DNA of 11,880 nt from Clostridia bacterium (lineage in GTDB: Bacteria > Bacillota > Clostridia > Christensenellales > UBA3700), in NCBI GenBank assembly GCA_029067255.1, contig JAIEEW010000126.1, positions 1 to 11,880 of the forward strand. The letters are read 5' to 3'. The notes beneath the pieces were generated by a model. The model saw only the letters and a program-made list of their open reading frames with translations, ran no database searches and was not told the DNA's origin. This document shows, piece after piece, positions 6,928 through 11,880 of the stretch (position 1 is its first letter; every line of letters starts with the position of its first letter). Both the position numbers and the translations under genes were made by a program.

Positions 6928-7182
6928 ATGAAGATATACGAATTGATTTTTATATTTCTCATCGGCGCGGCGCTGGGAGTGATAGTAAGATATGTCGCTG
7001 GGTATCGCAGACGTCATATTCCTTACGCCACGCTCAACGTACTTTTGGGCGGCGCGGCGTGCATAACGAGTTGCGCGCTTTACGGAAGCGACTTTTTCGA
7101 AATATTTTTGAGCGGAGTAGGCGGCGTGATAGGCAATTTAGCGTATATTGCGGTAAAATTGATTTCCGCGCTGACGGCGTAG
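6928..7182 (+). CDS. Small multi-pass membrane protein, unknown function
   Basis: The 84-residue protein is nearly all hydrophobic, with about three membrane segments (residues 4-24, 32-50, 54-80), a basic RYVAGYRRRH loop after the first, and several Gly-rich stretches. The opening GAALGVIVRY recalls the first helix of CrcB fluoride channels (GxALGxxxRY), but the CrcB Asn and Phe-box positions are not clear and the protein is about 40 residues shorter, so I do not assign it. Codon use (GCG, GGC) matches the neighbours, and it ends before a good terminator, which supports a real gene. ATG 6928 is preferred over the TTG at 6886, which would add a charged, unlikely leader. There is no ribosome binding site; TATATT at 6915-6920 sits seven bases before the ATG, as in a leaderless message. 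Confidence 0.6.
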   Translation: MKIYELIFIFLIGAALGVIVRYVAGYRRRHIPYATLNVLLGGAACITSCALYGSDFFEIFLSGVGGVIGNLAYIAVKLISALTA

Positions 7183-7228
7183 TATTTTATTCCAACCGTA
7201 TGTTTAATTCTACGATAACTAATAAAAA

Positions 7229-7253
7229 ATCGGCGTCGCCGCCGATCGTTTTT
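7229..7253. terminator. Bidirectional terminator between the 84-aa gene and cvpA
   Basis: ATCGGCG (7229-7235) pairs with CGCCGAT (7240-7246) around a TCGC loop. The plus strand continues CGTTTTTAT; the minus strand continues TTTTTATT from the A-run at 7222-7229. It separates two convergent genes. Confidence 0.85.
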
Positions 7254-7266
7254 ATGTTTTTGAGCG

Positions 7267-7812
7267 TCAAGACGCAAATCCGTTTATGAATTCGCGGAAT
7301 ACGCCGCCTTCTTTCGCTATCGCTTCCATGAACTTATTGAAAAGGTTGTTTGTAACAAGCCAGTTGGCAAACGGGTCCTTTTGCGAATCGGCAATCACAG
7401 GTTGCATGAAATCCGCTCCCGAAGAAATTTTTATCACGTATCCTACCAAAATAAGTACGGAAAAACCTATGCACACGTACAGTACCGCGCCCAAAAATCT
7501 GTTTGCTCCGCTGAGTAGAGATTTGGATACGGATTTATGGACAATAAGGGTTATCAATCCAAATACAAGACAGCAGACGATCAGTATTATTATCGCGCTT
7601 ATACCCGAAACTACCGCCGCCGGAATGTTCTTTTGCGCTACGAAATTCGTCGAGTAGAACTGCTTTGCGAGATATGGAGTAAGAAGTACCGTGAGCATAC
7701 AGGTTCCTATTACCGAAATAAGTCTCAACAGCGCGCGGACAAATCCCCTTACCAAACCGTTGATAAGGCATAGCGCCAAAACTATTATCGAACATATTGT
7801 TAAATACGACAT
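7267..7812 (-). CDS. cvpA: CvpA family membrane protein
   Basis: CvpA-family proteins are small inner-membrane proteins, first linked to colicin V production and later to envelope stress tolerance; their exact role is unsettled. This one has 181 residues and four predicted helices (about 3-23, 27-48, 66-92, 105-128). The family features are the N-terminal NGLVRGFVRALLRLI segment and the GANRFLGAVLYV segment before the last helix. The C-terminal ~50 residues are soluble. GGAGA (plus 7817-7821) lies just upstream of the ATG and supports this start. It is transcribed alone from a perfect consensus promoter through a leader of about 97 bases that holds a 12-bp inverted repeat, and ends at the shared terminator at 7229-7253. 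Confidence 0.85.
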   Translation of the reverse strand: MSYLTICSIIVLALCLINGLVRGFVRALLRLISVIGTCMLTVLLTPYLAKQFYSTNFVAQKNIPAAVVSGISAIIILIVCCLVFGLITLIVHKSVSKSLLSGANRFLGAVLYVCIGFSVLILVGYVIKISSGADFMQPVIADSQKDPFANWLVTNNLFNKFMEAIAKEGGVFREFINGFAS

Positions 7813-7843
7813 ATTTTCTCCGTCGCTCCGTTTTACGCTTCGT

Positions 7844-7880
7844 CGTATAATTTATTTTTACTTTCAATATAAATTATACG
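7844..7880. repeat. 12-bp inverted repeat in the cvpA leader
   Basis: CGTATAATTTAT (7844-7855) and ATAAATTATACG (7869-7880) are perfect inverse copies with a 13-base loop. It lies between the predicted cvpA start of transcription (about 7909) and its ribosome binding site. On the plus strand it is followed by TTTTTC, so it could also stop antisense transcription from the other direction. Confidence 0.7.
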
Positions 7881-7915
7881 TTTTTCTTATCGTTTATGAG
7901 CGTTGACTATTTCTA

Positions 7916-7944
7916 ATTATATAGAAAAACGCGTATTTTGTCAA
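7916..7944 (-). promoter_or_regulatory. Perfect consensus sigma-A promoter of cvpA
   Basis: On the minus strand TTGACA (plus 7939-7944), exactly 17 bases, and TATAAT (plus 7916-7921). Both hexamers match consensus and the predicted start is near 7909. Confidence 0.88.
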
Positions 7945-8039
7945 ACGTTCGGCGATACAAGGTATTCGCTTGCGAACAACGCGGATTTTTTATTGCGATC
8001 AGCAAATTCCAAATTATCATTTAGTTGCAACTTGAAAAT

Positions 8040-8105
8040 GAAAAAGCGGCTTGAATATGCGTATATACGCGTATTTTAGACGTTTGCGATACGCTTTTTC
8101 TTTTT
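8040..8105. other. Nested palindromic element between cvpA and yyaC
   Basis: In the gene-free stretch from the cvpA promoter (about 7945) to yyaC (8189) the only strong structure is here. An outer stem GAAAAAGCG (8040-8048) / CGCTTTTTC (8092-8100) encloses a 22-base near-palindrome at 8054-8075 with the perfect core GCGTATATACGC (8059-8070), and is followed by TTTTT. GCGTAT occurs at 8059 and 8069 and ATACGC at 8065 and 8089, so alternative stems can form. ACGCGTATTTT at 8067-8077 is repeated at 7929-7939, inside the spacer of the cvpA promoter. It could be a terminator of a short unknown RNA, a structured RNA, or a DNA-binding site. No clear yyaC promoter is visible between 8106 and 8188. 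Confidence 0.5.
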
Positions 8106-8188
8106 GTCTTTGAGATAATTGTTATCAACGCGCAAACAAGAGCCGTTTTGCAGGTATAAAATTTTGCTCGCTGGAAAAAATTACCATT

Positions 8189-8635
8189 ATGAAAAACTTA
8201 GTATTTTTATGTATAGGAACAACAAAGATTATCGGCGACAGCATAGGTCCAAAAGTGGGCGACAAACTTAGAAATCGGGACGTTGACGCGTACGTTTACG
8301 GCAACACGTTAAGACAGGTTACCGCTATAAACGTCGACGATTACGTCAGAATGATAAAGGCCAGACACGCAAACGATTTGATTATCGTCATTGATTCCGC
8401 GCTCGGAAAACTTGCCGACGTGGGCAGCGTCAAGGTTACCAAAAACGGTATAAAACCGGGCGGCGCTTTCAATAAAGGCAAGGAAAGAATAGGGGATATC
8501 GGTATACTTGCCGTAGTAGGCGACGCCGATTCCGACAGAATGACGGAACTCAAAACTCGCGACGAAAAATTTATAGACAATTTGGTAGACAAAGTAGTGG
8601 AATTTGCCAACGGATATATGCTTTCTCTCGCCTAA
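8189..8635 (+). CDS. yyaC: YyaC/DUF1256 family sporulation-type protein
   Basis: The 148-residue protein matches the YyaC family, made in spore-formers and related in fold to the hydrogenase-maturation (HybD) and germination (GPR) peptidases. Hallmarks in order: FLCIGTTKIIGDSIGPKVG (Asp17), VYGNTLRQVTAINVDD, IDSALGKLADVGSV (Asp69), and IKPGGAFNKGKERIGDIGI (Asp103). The acidic residues match those expected to hold a metal in the fold, though proteolysis by YyaC is not proven to my knowledge. It lacks the N-terminal extension of the longer Bacillus protein. The frame is open upstream to a TGA at 8111 but offers no better start codon. The ribosome binding site is weak (TGGAAA at 8172-8177, 11 bases off). 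It sits 134 bases ahead of ftsH, which has its own promoter. Confidence 0.87.
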   Translation: MKNLVFLCIGTTKIIGDSIGPKVGDKLRNRDVDAYVYGNTLRQVTAINVDDYVRMIKARHANDLIIVIDSALGKLADVGSVKVTKNGIKPGGAFNKGKERIGDIGILAVVGDADSDRMTELKTRDEKFIDNLVDKVVEFANGYMLSLA

Positions 8636-8691
8636 AATTCACCTTTTACCGCCTATTAACCAAATCTTTACAAAAGTTGTATAAAGGATTA

Positions 8692-8721
8692 TTGACTATT
8701 TCTTTTGTAATAAGTTATAAT
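8692..8721 (+). promoter_or_regulatory. Promoter of ftsH
   Basis: TTGACT (8692-8697), an 18-base spacer and TATAAT (8716-8721) form a strong sigma-A promoter with a start near 8728. No terminator for yyaC is visible between 8636 and 8691, so read-through from yyaC into ftsH is possible. Confidence 0.82.
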
Positions 8722-8727
8722 AATTAA

Positions 8728-8767
8728 GGCAAATTATCAATATAATGGATACGGCGAGTTATTTGCC
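8728..8767 (+). promoter_or_regulatory. Inverted repeat in the ftsH leader
   Basis: GGCAAAT (8728-8734) begins at the predicted transcription start and pairs with ATTTGCC (8761-8767), four bases before the GGAGG ribosome binding site at 8772-8776. The 26-base loop makes it a modest stem. It could influence ribosome access or protect the 5' end of the message. Confidence 0.4.
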
Positions 8768-8781
8768 GTGTGGAGGAAAAA

Positions 8782-10878
8782 GTGAACAAAAAAGCAATGA
8801 TAGGCAGATATCTCGTGCTTGCTTTGAGTGTGGTACTGATTATAGTGCTGATATATTTTATGTTTTTCAACAGCAAACCCAAAGAGATTTCGTACAGCAA
8901 CGACGTCGACGGGGATAATCAGGGACTAGTTCAGAGAATAGAGTCGGGAAACGTCAAAGCGTTGTATATCGAATCCTATAAAGTCTACGCGCTTACGGGC
9001 GAACCCACCCAACGCGAAGTAGAAGCGTTTTATAAAAATCCGACTAAAAAAGCGACCTATTGCGCAACGATAGATTACCGTACGAATTTCAACGAAGATC
9101 TCAAAAACTTTAACTATGCAGAGGGCGTAAGCATTCCGCAGTACGTTTTCAACGACCCAAATTCGGGAGTAAATATCAGTTCGTTGATTTTCCCGATACT
9201 TGCGCTTATACTCTGCGCGGTAGTGGTGTTTATAATATTCAGACAGAATGCGGGGGCCAACCGTCAAGCGCTTGATTTCGGCAAGACCAAAGCAAGACTT
9301 AATATGAACGTCAACGTGCGTTTTACCGACGTTGCGGGCGCGGAAGAAGAAAAAGAAGAGTTGCAAGAAATCGTAGAGTTTCTTAAAGATCCCAACAAGT
9401 TTTTGCAACTCGGCGCGAGAATTCCCAAAGGCGTGTTGCTCGTAGGACCGCCGGGAACGGGTAAGACGTTGTTTGCAAAAGCGGTAGCGGGCGAATCCAA
9501 CGTACCTTTCTTCTCAATAAGCGGTAGCGACTTTGTTGAAATGTTCGTAGGTACCGGCGCGGCTAGAGTAAGAGATTTGTTCAATCAGGCAAAGAAGAAC
9601 ATGCCTTGTATCATATTTATTGACGAAATCGACGCGGTCGGCAGACAGAGAGGTTCGGGTTTAGGCGGCGGACACGACGAAAGAGAACAGACTCTTAACC
9701 AACTTCTTGTACAAATGGACGGCTTTGAAAAGAACGACGGCATAATTATTATGGCGGCTACCAACAGAGCGGATATACTCGATCCCGCGTTGTTAAGACC
9801 GGGCAGATTCGATAGACAGATCTACGTCAACGTTCCAGACGTAAAAGGCAGAGAAGAAATACTCAAAGTACACGCGAGAAATAAGAAACTTGCCGATGAC
9901 GTATCTTTCAAAATTCTTGCGAGAATGACGAGCGGTTTCAGCGGCGCAGATCTTGAAAATCTTCTCAACGAATCGGCTATACTTGCGGCGAGAGCCAACA
10001 GGAAAGTTATTATTATGGAAGATATCTTAGAAGGTATCAACAAGGTTATCGCAGGACCGCAGAAAAAGAGCAGGATAGTTACCGACAGCGACAAGAGAAT
10101 TACCGCTTACCACGAGTCGGGACACGCGATTATAGGCAAGTTGCTTGAAAACTGCGACGATGTGCAAGAAGTCAGCATTATACCCAGAGGTATGGCGGCT
10201 GGATACACGCTTACCCGTCCCGAAAACGACGACAGTCATATTACCAAAAACAAACTTATTGATATGGTTACTATGATGCTCGGCGGCAGAGCGGCTGAAG
10301 AGATAGTGATAAAAGACATTTCGACGGGCGCGTCCAACGATATCGAAAGAGCAAGCAATATCGCAAAGAAAATGGTTACGCAATGGGGGATGTCAAAGGC
10401 TATCGGCAATATGTATCTCGGCGGCGATAAGGAAGTATTTTTGGGCAGAGATTACGGTACTACCCATTCTTACAGCGACCAACTCGGCGGAGTGATAGAC
10501 AACGAAATCAAAATGATTTTGGACGGATGTTATAAAAAAGCGTTGGAAATCTTGCAGGAAAACCGCGCGATTATGGATAACATGGTAAAAGTGCTTTTCG
10601 AAAAGGAAACGATTTATACCGAAGAAGTAAATATGCTCTTTGCGGGCAAGACAGCGGACGAAGTCATAGCCTATATTGACGAAAAGCAAGCGAAGAAAGA
10701 CAGTTATAAAAACAACGCGGAAGTCAAGATAAATATCGTAGACGAGAAACCGCCTTTCGCTTCGACTTCGCAGGCCGTTCCTTCTGAGAATACAGAAACT
10801 CAAAAAGAGACGGCGGATGAAGAAATAGCGATTGAAGAAAAGAAAGACGTCGAAGACAATTCATCCGAAAAAGAGTAA
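8782..10878 (+). CDS. ftsH: ATP-dependent zinc metalloprotease FtsH
   Basis: FtsH is a hexameric membrane-anchored AAA+ protease that pulls out and degrades misassembled membrane proteins and short-lived regulators. In order (numbering from GTG 8782, 698 aa): N-terminal membrane helix (about 9-28), extracytoplasmic domain (30-130), second helix (134-153), AAA domain with Walker A GPPGTGKT (222-229), pore motif MFVG (254-257), Walker B IIFIDEID (277-284), second region of homology with Arg fingers (TNRADILDPALLRPGRFDR, 327-345), and the zinc-protease site HESGH (His444, Glu445, His448) with the third ligand Asp520 in GASND. A long acidic tail closes it. I choose GTG 8782 because GGAGG at 8772-8776 lies five bases ahead; the GTG at 8770 would precede that site and the ATG at 8797 is too far. 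It is expressed mainly from its own promoter. Confidence 0.98.
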   Translation: MNKKAMIGRYLVLALSVVLIIVLIYFMFFNSKPKEISYSNDVDGDNQGLVQRIESGNVKALYIESYKVYALTGEPTQREVEAFYKNPTKKATYCATIDYRTNFNEDLKNFNYAEGVSIPQYVFNDPNSGVNISSLIFPILALILCAVVVFIIFRQNAGANRQALDFGKTKARLNMNVNVRFTDVAGAEEEKEELQEIVEFLKDPNKFLQLGARIPKGVLLVGPPGTGKTLFAKAVAGESNVPFFSISGSDFVEMFVGTGAARVRDLFNQAKKNMPCIIFIDEIDAVGRQRGSGLGGGHDEREQTLNQLLVQMDGFEKNDGIIIMAATNRADILDPALLRPGRFDRQIYVNVPDVKGREEILKVHARNKKLADDVSFKILARMTSGFSGADLENLLNESAILAARANRKVIIMEDILEGINKVIAGPQKKSRIVTDSDKRITAYHESGHAIIGKLLENCDDVQEVSIIPRGMAAGYTLTRPENDDSHITKNKLIDMVTMMLGGRAAEEIVIKDISTGASNDIERASNIAKKMVTQWGMSKAIGNMYLGGDKEVFLGRDYGTTHSYSDQLGGVIDNEIKMILDGCYKKALEILQENRAIMDNMVKVLFEKETIYTEEVNMLFAGKTADEVIAYIDEKQAKKDSYKNNAEVKINIVDEKPPFASTSQAVPSENTETQKETADEEIAIEEKKDVEDNSSEKE

Positions 10879-10899
10879 AAATATAATTGACTAATAACG

Positions 10900-10931
10900 A
10901 CCGTCCGTAGTTTTGTACTGCGGACGGTTTG
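10900..10931 (+). terminator. Terminator of ftsH
   Basis: ACCGTCCGTAG (10900-10910) pairs with CTGCGGACGGT (10918-10928), one G-T pair, seven-base loop. It lies 21 bases after the ftsH stop. Only TTT follows, so the T-tract is weak, but the stem is strong and GC-rich. Confidence 0.75.
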
Positions 10932-10959
10932 CTATTGCGGCGGAGCGGTTTCCAAACGC

Positions 10960-10988
10960 TTGCCATTTCTATTTATTATTGATATATT
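10960..10988 (+). promoter_or_regulatory. Promoter of loaP
   Basis: TTGCCA (10960-10965), exactly 17 bases, and TATATT (10983-10988) predict a start near 10995, giving a leader of about 50 bases before loaP. Confidence 0.68.
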
Positions 10989-11003
10989 ATAAAAGAAAAC
11001 GCT

Positions 11004-11030
11004 ATGGAGAAGAAATTCGTAAGACTATAA
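11004..11030 (+). CDS. Possible leader peptide ahead of loaP (8 codons)
   Basis: ATG GAG AAG AAA TTC GTA AGA CTA TAA encodes MEKKFVRL. Its TAA ends exactly where the loaP ribosome binding site AAGGAG (11031-11036) begins, so ribosomes finishing it would cover that site. It has no ribosome binding site of its own and starts only about nine bases after the predicted transcription start, so it may be a chance ORF. Confidence 0.25.
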   Translation: MEKKFVRL

Positions 11031-11046
11031 AAGGAGAGTATCTATT

Positions 11047-11607
11047 ATGCAGGAACCGTACTGGTGGTACGTTTTGTTTGTGAAAGCGAATACGGAAAGC
11101 CGAGTTGTCAACGATATTTGCTCTTTTGCAAAAGCAAATAAGATACCTTGCGAAATCGAAGCGTTTGTTCCGCAGTCCGAGCGTTATTTTAGAAGCGCAA
11201 AAAGTAGAGAAGCAGGCAAGATATATTGCAAAAGACCGCTTTTTCCCGGGTATGTTTTTATTGAAACCAACTTGCCAACACATGAATTTATAGAGCATTT
11301 TGCTCAATATATTTATTCTTCCGCCGATATTATAAAATTACTCAGATACGGCAATTCCGACGAAATCGCGCTTTCCGAGCAGGAACGTTTGAGATTTGAG
11401 TATCTTTTCAAAGGCAAACGCTGTCTTGATCATTCCGAAGGATATATTGAAGGGGATAAGGTCGTAGTTACGTTCGGTCCGCTTATAGGACATGAAGGCA
11501 GTATAAAACATATCAATCGACATAACCGCAACGCAGTAGTCGAATTTGAAATGTTTGGAAAAGTTATGTCAGTCAAGGTCGCGCTTGAAATCGTATCTAA
11601 GGTTTAG
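11047..11607 (+). CDS. loaP: NusG paralogue, antiterminator LoaP
   Basis: LoaP proteins are specialised NusG relatives that bind RNA polymerase and let it pass terminators over a long operon, usually one for polysaccharides or secondary metabolites close by. This 186-residue protein has an NGN domain starting WWYVLFVKANTES (residues 6-18) with the polymerase-facing RPLFPGYVFI (63-72), and a KOW domain (about 135-165: EGDKVVVTFGPLIGHEG). The RHNRNAVVEFEMFG segment (158-171) is the hallmark that separates LoaP from housekeeping NusG, which has no such RHxRxA..E.EMFG pattern and would sit with secE and rplK. It is transcribed alone behind AAGGAG at 11031-11036. The region after it, with a terminator and competing stems, may be the leader of the controlled operon, which would lie past the window end. 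Confidence 0.9.
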   Translation: MQEPYWWYVLFVKANTESRVVNDICSFAKANKIPCEIEAFVPQSERYFRSAKSREAGKIYCKRPLFPGYVFIETNLPTHEFIEHFAQYIYSSADIIKLLRYGNSDEIALSEQERLRFEYLFKGKRCLDHSEGYIEGDKVVVTFGPLIGHEGSIKHINRHNRNAVVEFEMFGKVMSVKVALEIVSKV

Positions 11608-11618
11608 GGTTCAGCGGG

Positions 11619-11755
11619 AATGGGAAAAGTAAAACGGCATCTTTTCCGCCAAATCAATACAATAAAAAGGTCCCAACGTACAGCAAGTACGGGGGACTTT
11701 TTCTTGTATTACCTTGACAAAAAATCTACCGCTTTCTTTTTTCACTTTTCCCATT
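11619..11755. repeat. 12-bp long-range inverted repeat around the terminator after loaP
   Basis: AATGGGAAAAGT (11619-11630) and ACTTTTCCCATT (11744-11755) are perfect inverse copies 113 bases apart; with one bulged base (C at 11743) the pairing extends by AAAA/TTTT. The left arm can instead pair locally, GGAAAAG (11623-11629) with CTTTTCC (11641-11647). The terminator at 11664-11702 lies between the arms. It may be an RNA switch, or the ends of a 137-bp miniature element; I see no target-site duplication. Confidence 0.5.
11664..11702 (+). terminator. Strong intrinsic terminator after loaP
   Basis: The stem is GTCCC / GGGAC flanked by AAAA/TTTT, then a small internal loop, then CGTAC (11677-11681) / GTACG (11687-11691) around AGCAA, and it ends in TTTTTCTTG. 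It begins about 57 bases after the loaP stop. It could be the end of loaP or a leader terminator that LoaP overrides. Confidence 0.85.
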
Positions 11756-11880
11756 ATCCGTCAAACGGGTTTGGGGTGTTATTCTACTGATACCGCCAAC
11801 TGACTTTTATTTAAGCGGATAGCCTGTCGGCATTAGACTAGATTCTTCGACAGGCTCAGAATGACGGTTTTCAAGGTGTT
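11756..11880. other. Gene-free end of window
   Basis: I see no gene or convincing promoter here. A TTGACA at 11714-11719 just upstream has no -10 box at the right distance. The last ~60 bases hold the inverted repeat and dispersed-repeat sequence described in the next entry. Confidence 0.5.
11821..11870. repeat. Dispersed repeat with inverted arms at the window end
   Basis: AGCCTGTCG (11821-11829) and CGACAGGCT (11848-11856) are perfect 9-bp inverse copies. The right half reads TTCGACAGGCTCAGAATGAC (11846-11865), which I recognise from memory as a sequence that recurs many times in a range of bacterial draft genomes. A contig ending inside such a repeat is the usual result of failed assembly. 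Its copy number in this genome cannot be seen here. Confidence 0.55.

Noticed and set aside
8770..8781. ftsH start at GTG 8770
   Set aside because: This codon lies before the GGAGG ribosome binding site that clearly serves the GTG at 8782.
8926..9408. 160-residue open frame antisense to ftsH (and similar ones inside gyrA)
   Set aside because: These are shadows of strongly conserved genes, with no motif or start signal of their own.
11714..11742. TTGACA after the loaP terminator as a promoter of the next operon
   Set aside because: The -10 position is a run of T with no TATAAT-like sequence; alone it is not enough.
1..11880. CRISPR array, tRNA, rRNA, transposase or prophage genes
   Set aside because: I looked for regularly spaced repeats, tRNA cloverleaf patterns and mobile-element proteins and found none.

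Overview
This 11.9 kb window looks like a piece of a Clostridia (Eubacteriales) chromosome, probably from an uncultured, possibly spore-forming lineage. The basis is a YyaC/DUF1256 sporulation-type protein, a LoaP-type NusG paralogue, a ROK sugar kinase with the zinc-binding GGH/CxC motif, an acyltransferase plus zinc-ribbon membrane protein pair of a kind I know from Clostridia, strong AGGAGG-type ribosome binding sites, and near-consensus sigma-A promoters. Most genes share moderate GC and a taste for GCG and GGC codons. The fic gene is visibly more A+T-rich. The window behaves like a whole contig: it opens inside gyrA, and it ends inside a sequence I recognise from memory as a common dispersed repeat.

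Layout. (1) Positions 1-1740: the 3' 60% of gyrA, ending in a strong terminator followed by a second hairpin. (2) 1741-3172: an A+T-rich control region with repeated TTATTTCA boxes, then a stand-alone Fic (AMP-transferase) gene with its own N-terminal inhibitory motif and a C-terminal winged helix, closed by a bidirectional terminator. (3) 3190-6669, all on the minus strand: an acyltransferase (HxxxD family) overlapping a zinc-ribbon six-helix membrane protein, then, from its own promoter, a ROK glucokinase-like gene followed by a small tail-anchored protein of unknown function. (4) 6700-7253: the divergent promoter of the acyltransferase pair and a small 84-residue membrane protein on the plus strand. 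(5) 7267-8188: cvpA on the minus strand with a perfect consensus promoter and a hairpin leader, then a gene-free stretch holding an unexplained nested palindrome. (6) 8189-10930: yyaC and ftsH on the plus strand. (7) 10960-11880: loaP, a terminator with competing stems around it, and the terminal repeat.

How the parts fit. GyrA and FtsH are housekeeping (supercoiling; membrane AAA protease). The acyltransferase and zinc-ribbon membrane protein share an 11-base overlap and so very probably act together, perhaps acylating an alcohol, sugar or lipid at the membrane; their real substrate is not visible. LoaP proteins are processive antiterminators that normally act on a long operon next to their own gene. 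Here the terminator and alternative stems directly after loaP, cut by the end of the window, are the best place to look for such a target. I see no CRISPR array, tRNA, rRNA, transposase or phage gene, and no complete new multi-gene system. The most interesting leads are the LoaP downstream region, the Fic operator-like boxes, the acyltransferase pair and the orphan palindrome at 8040-8105.
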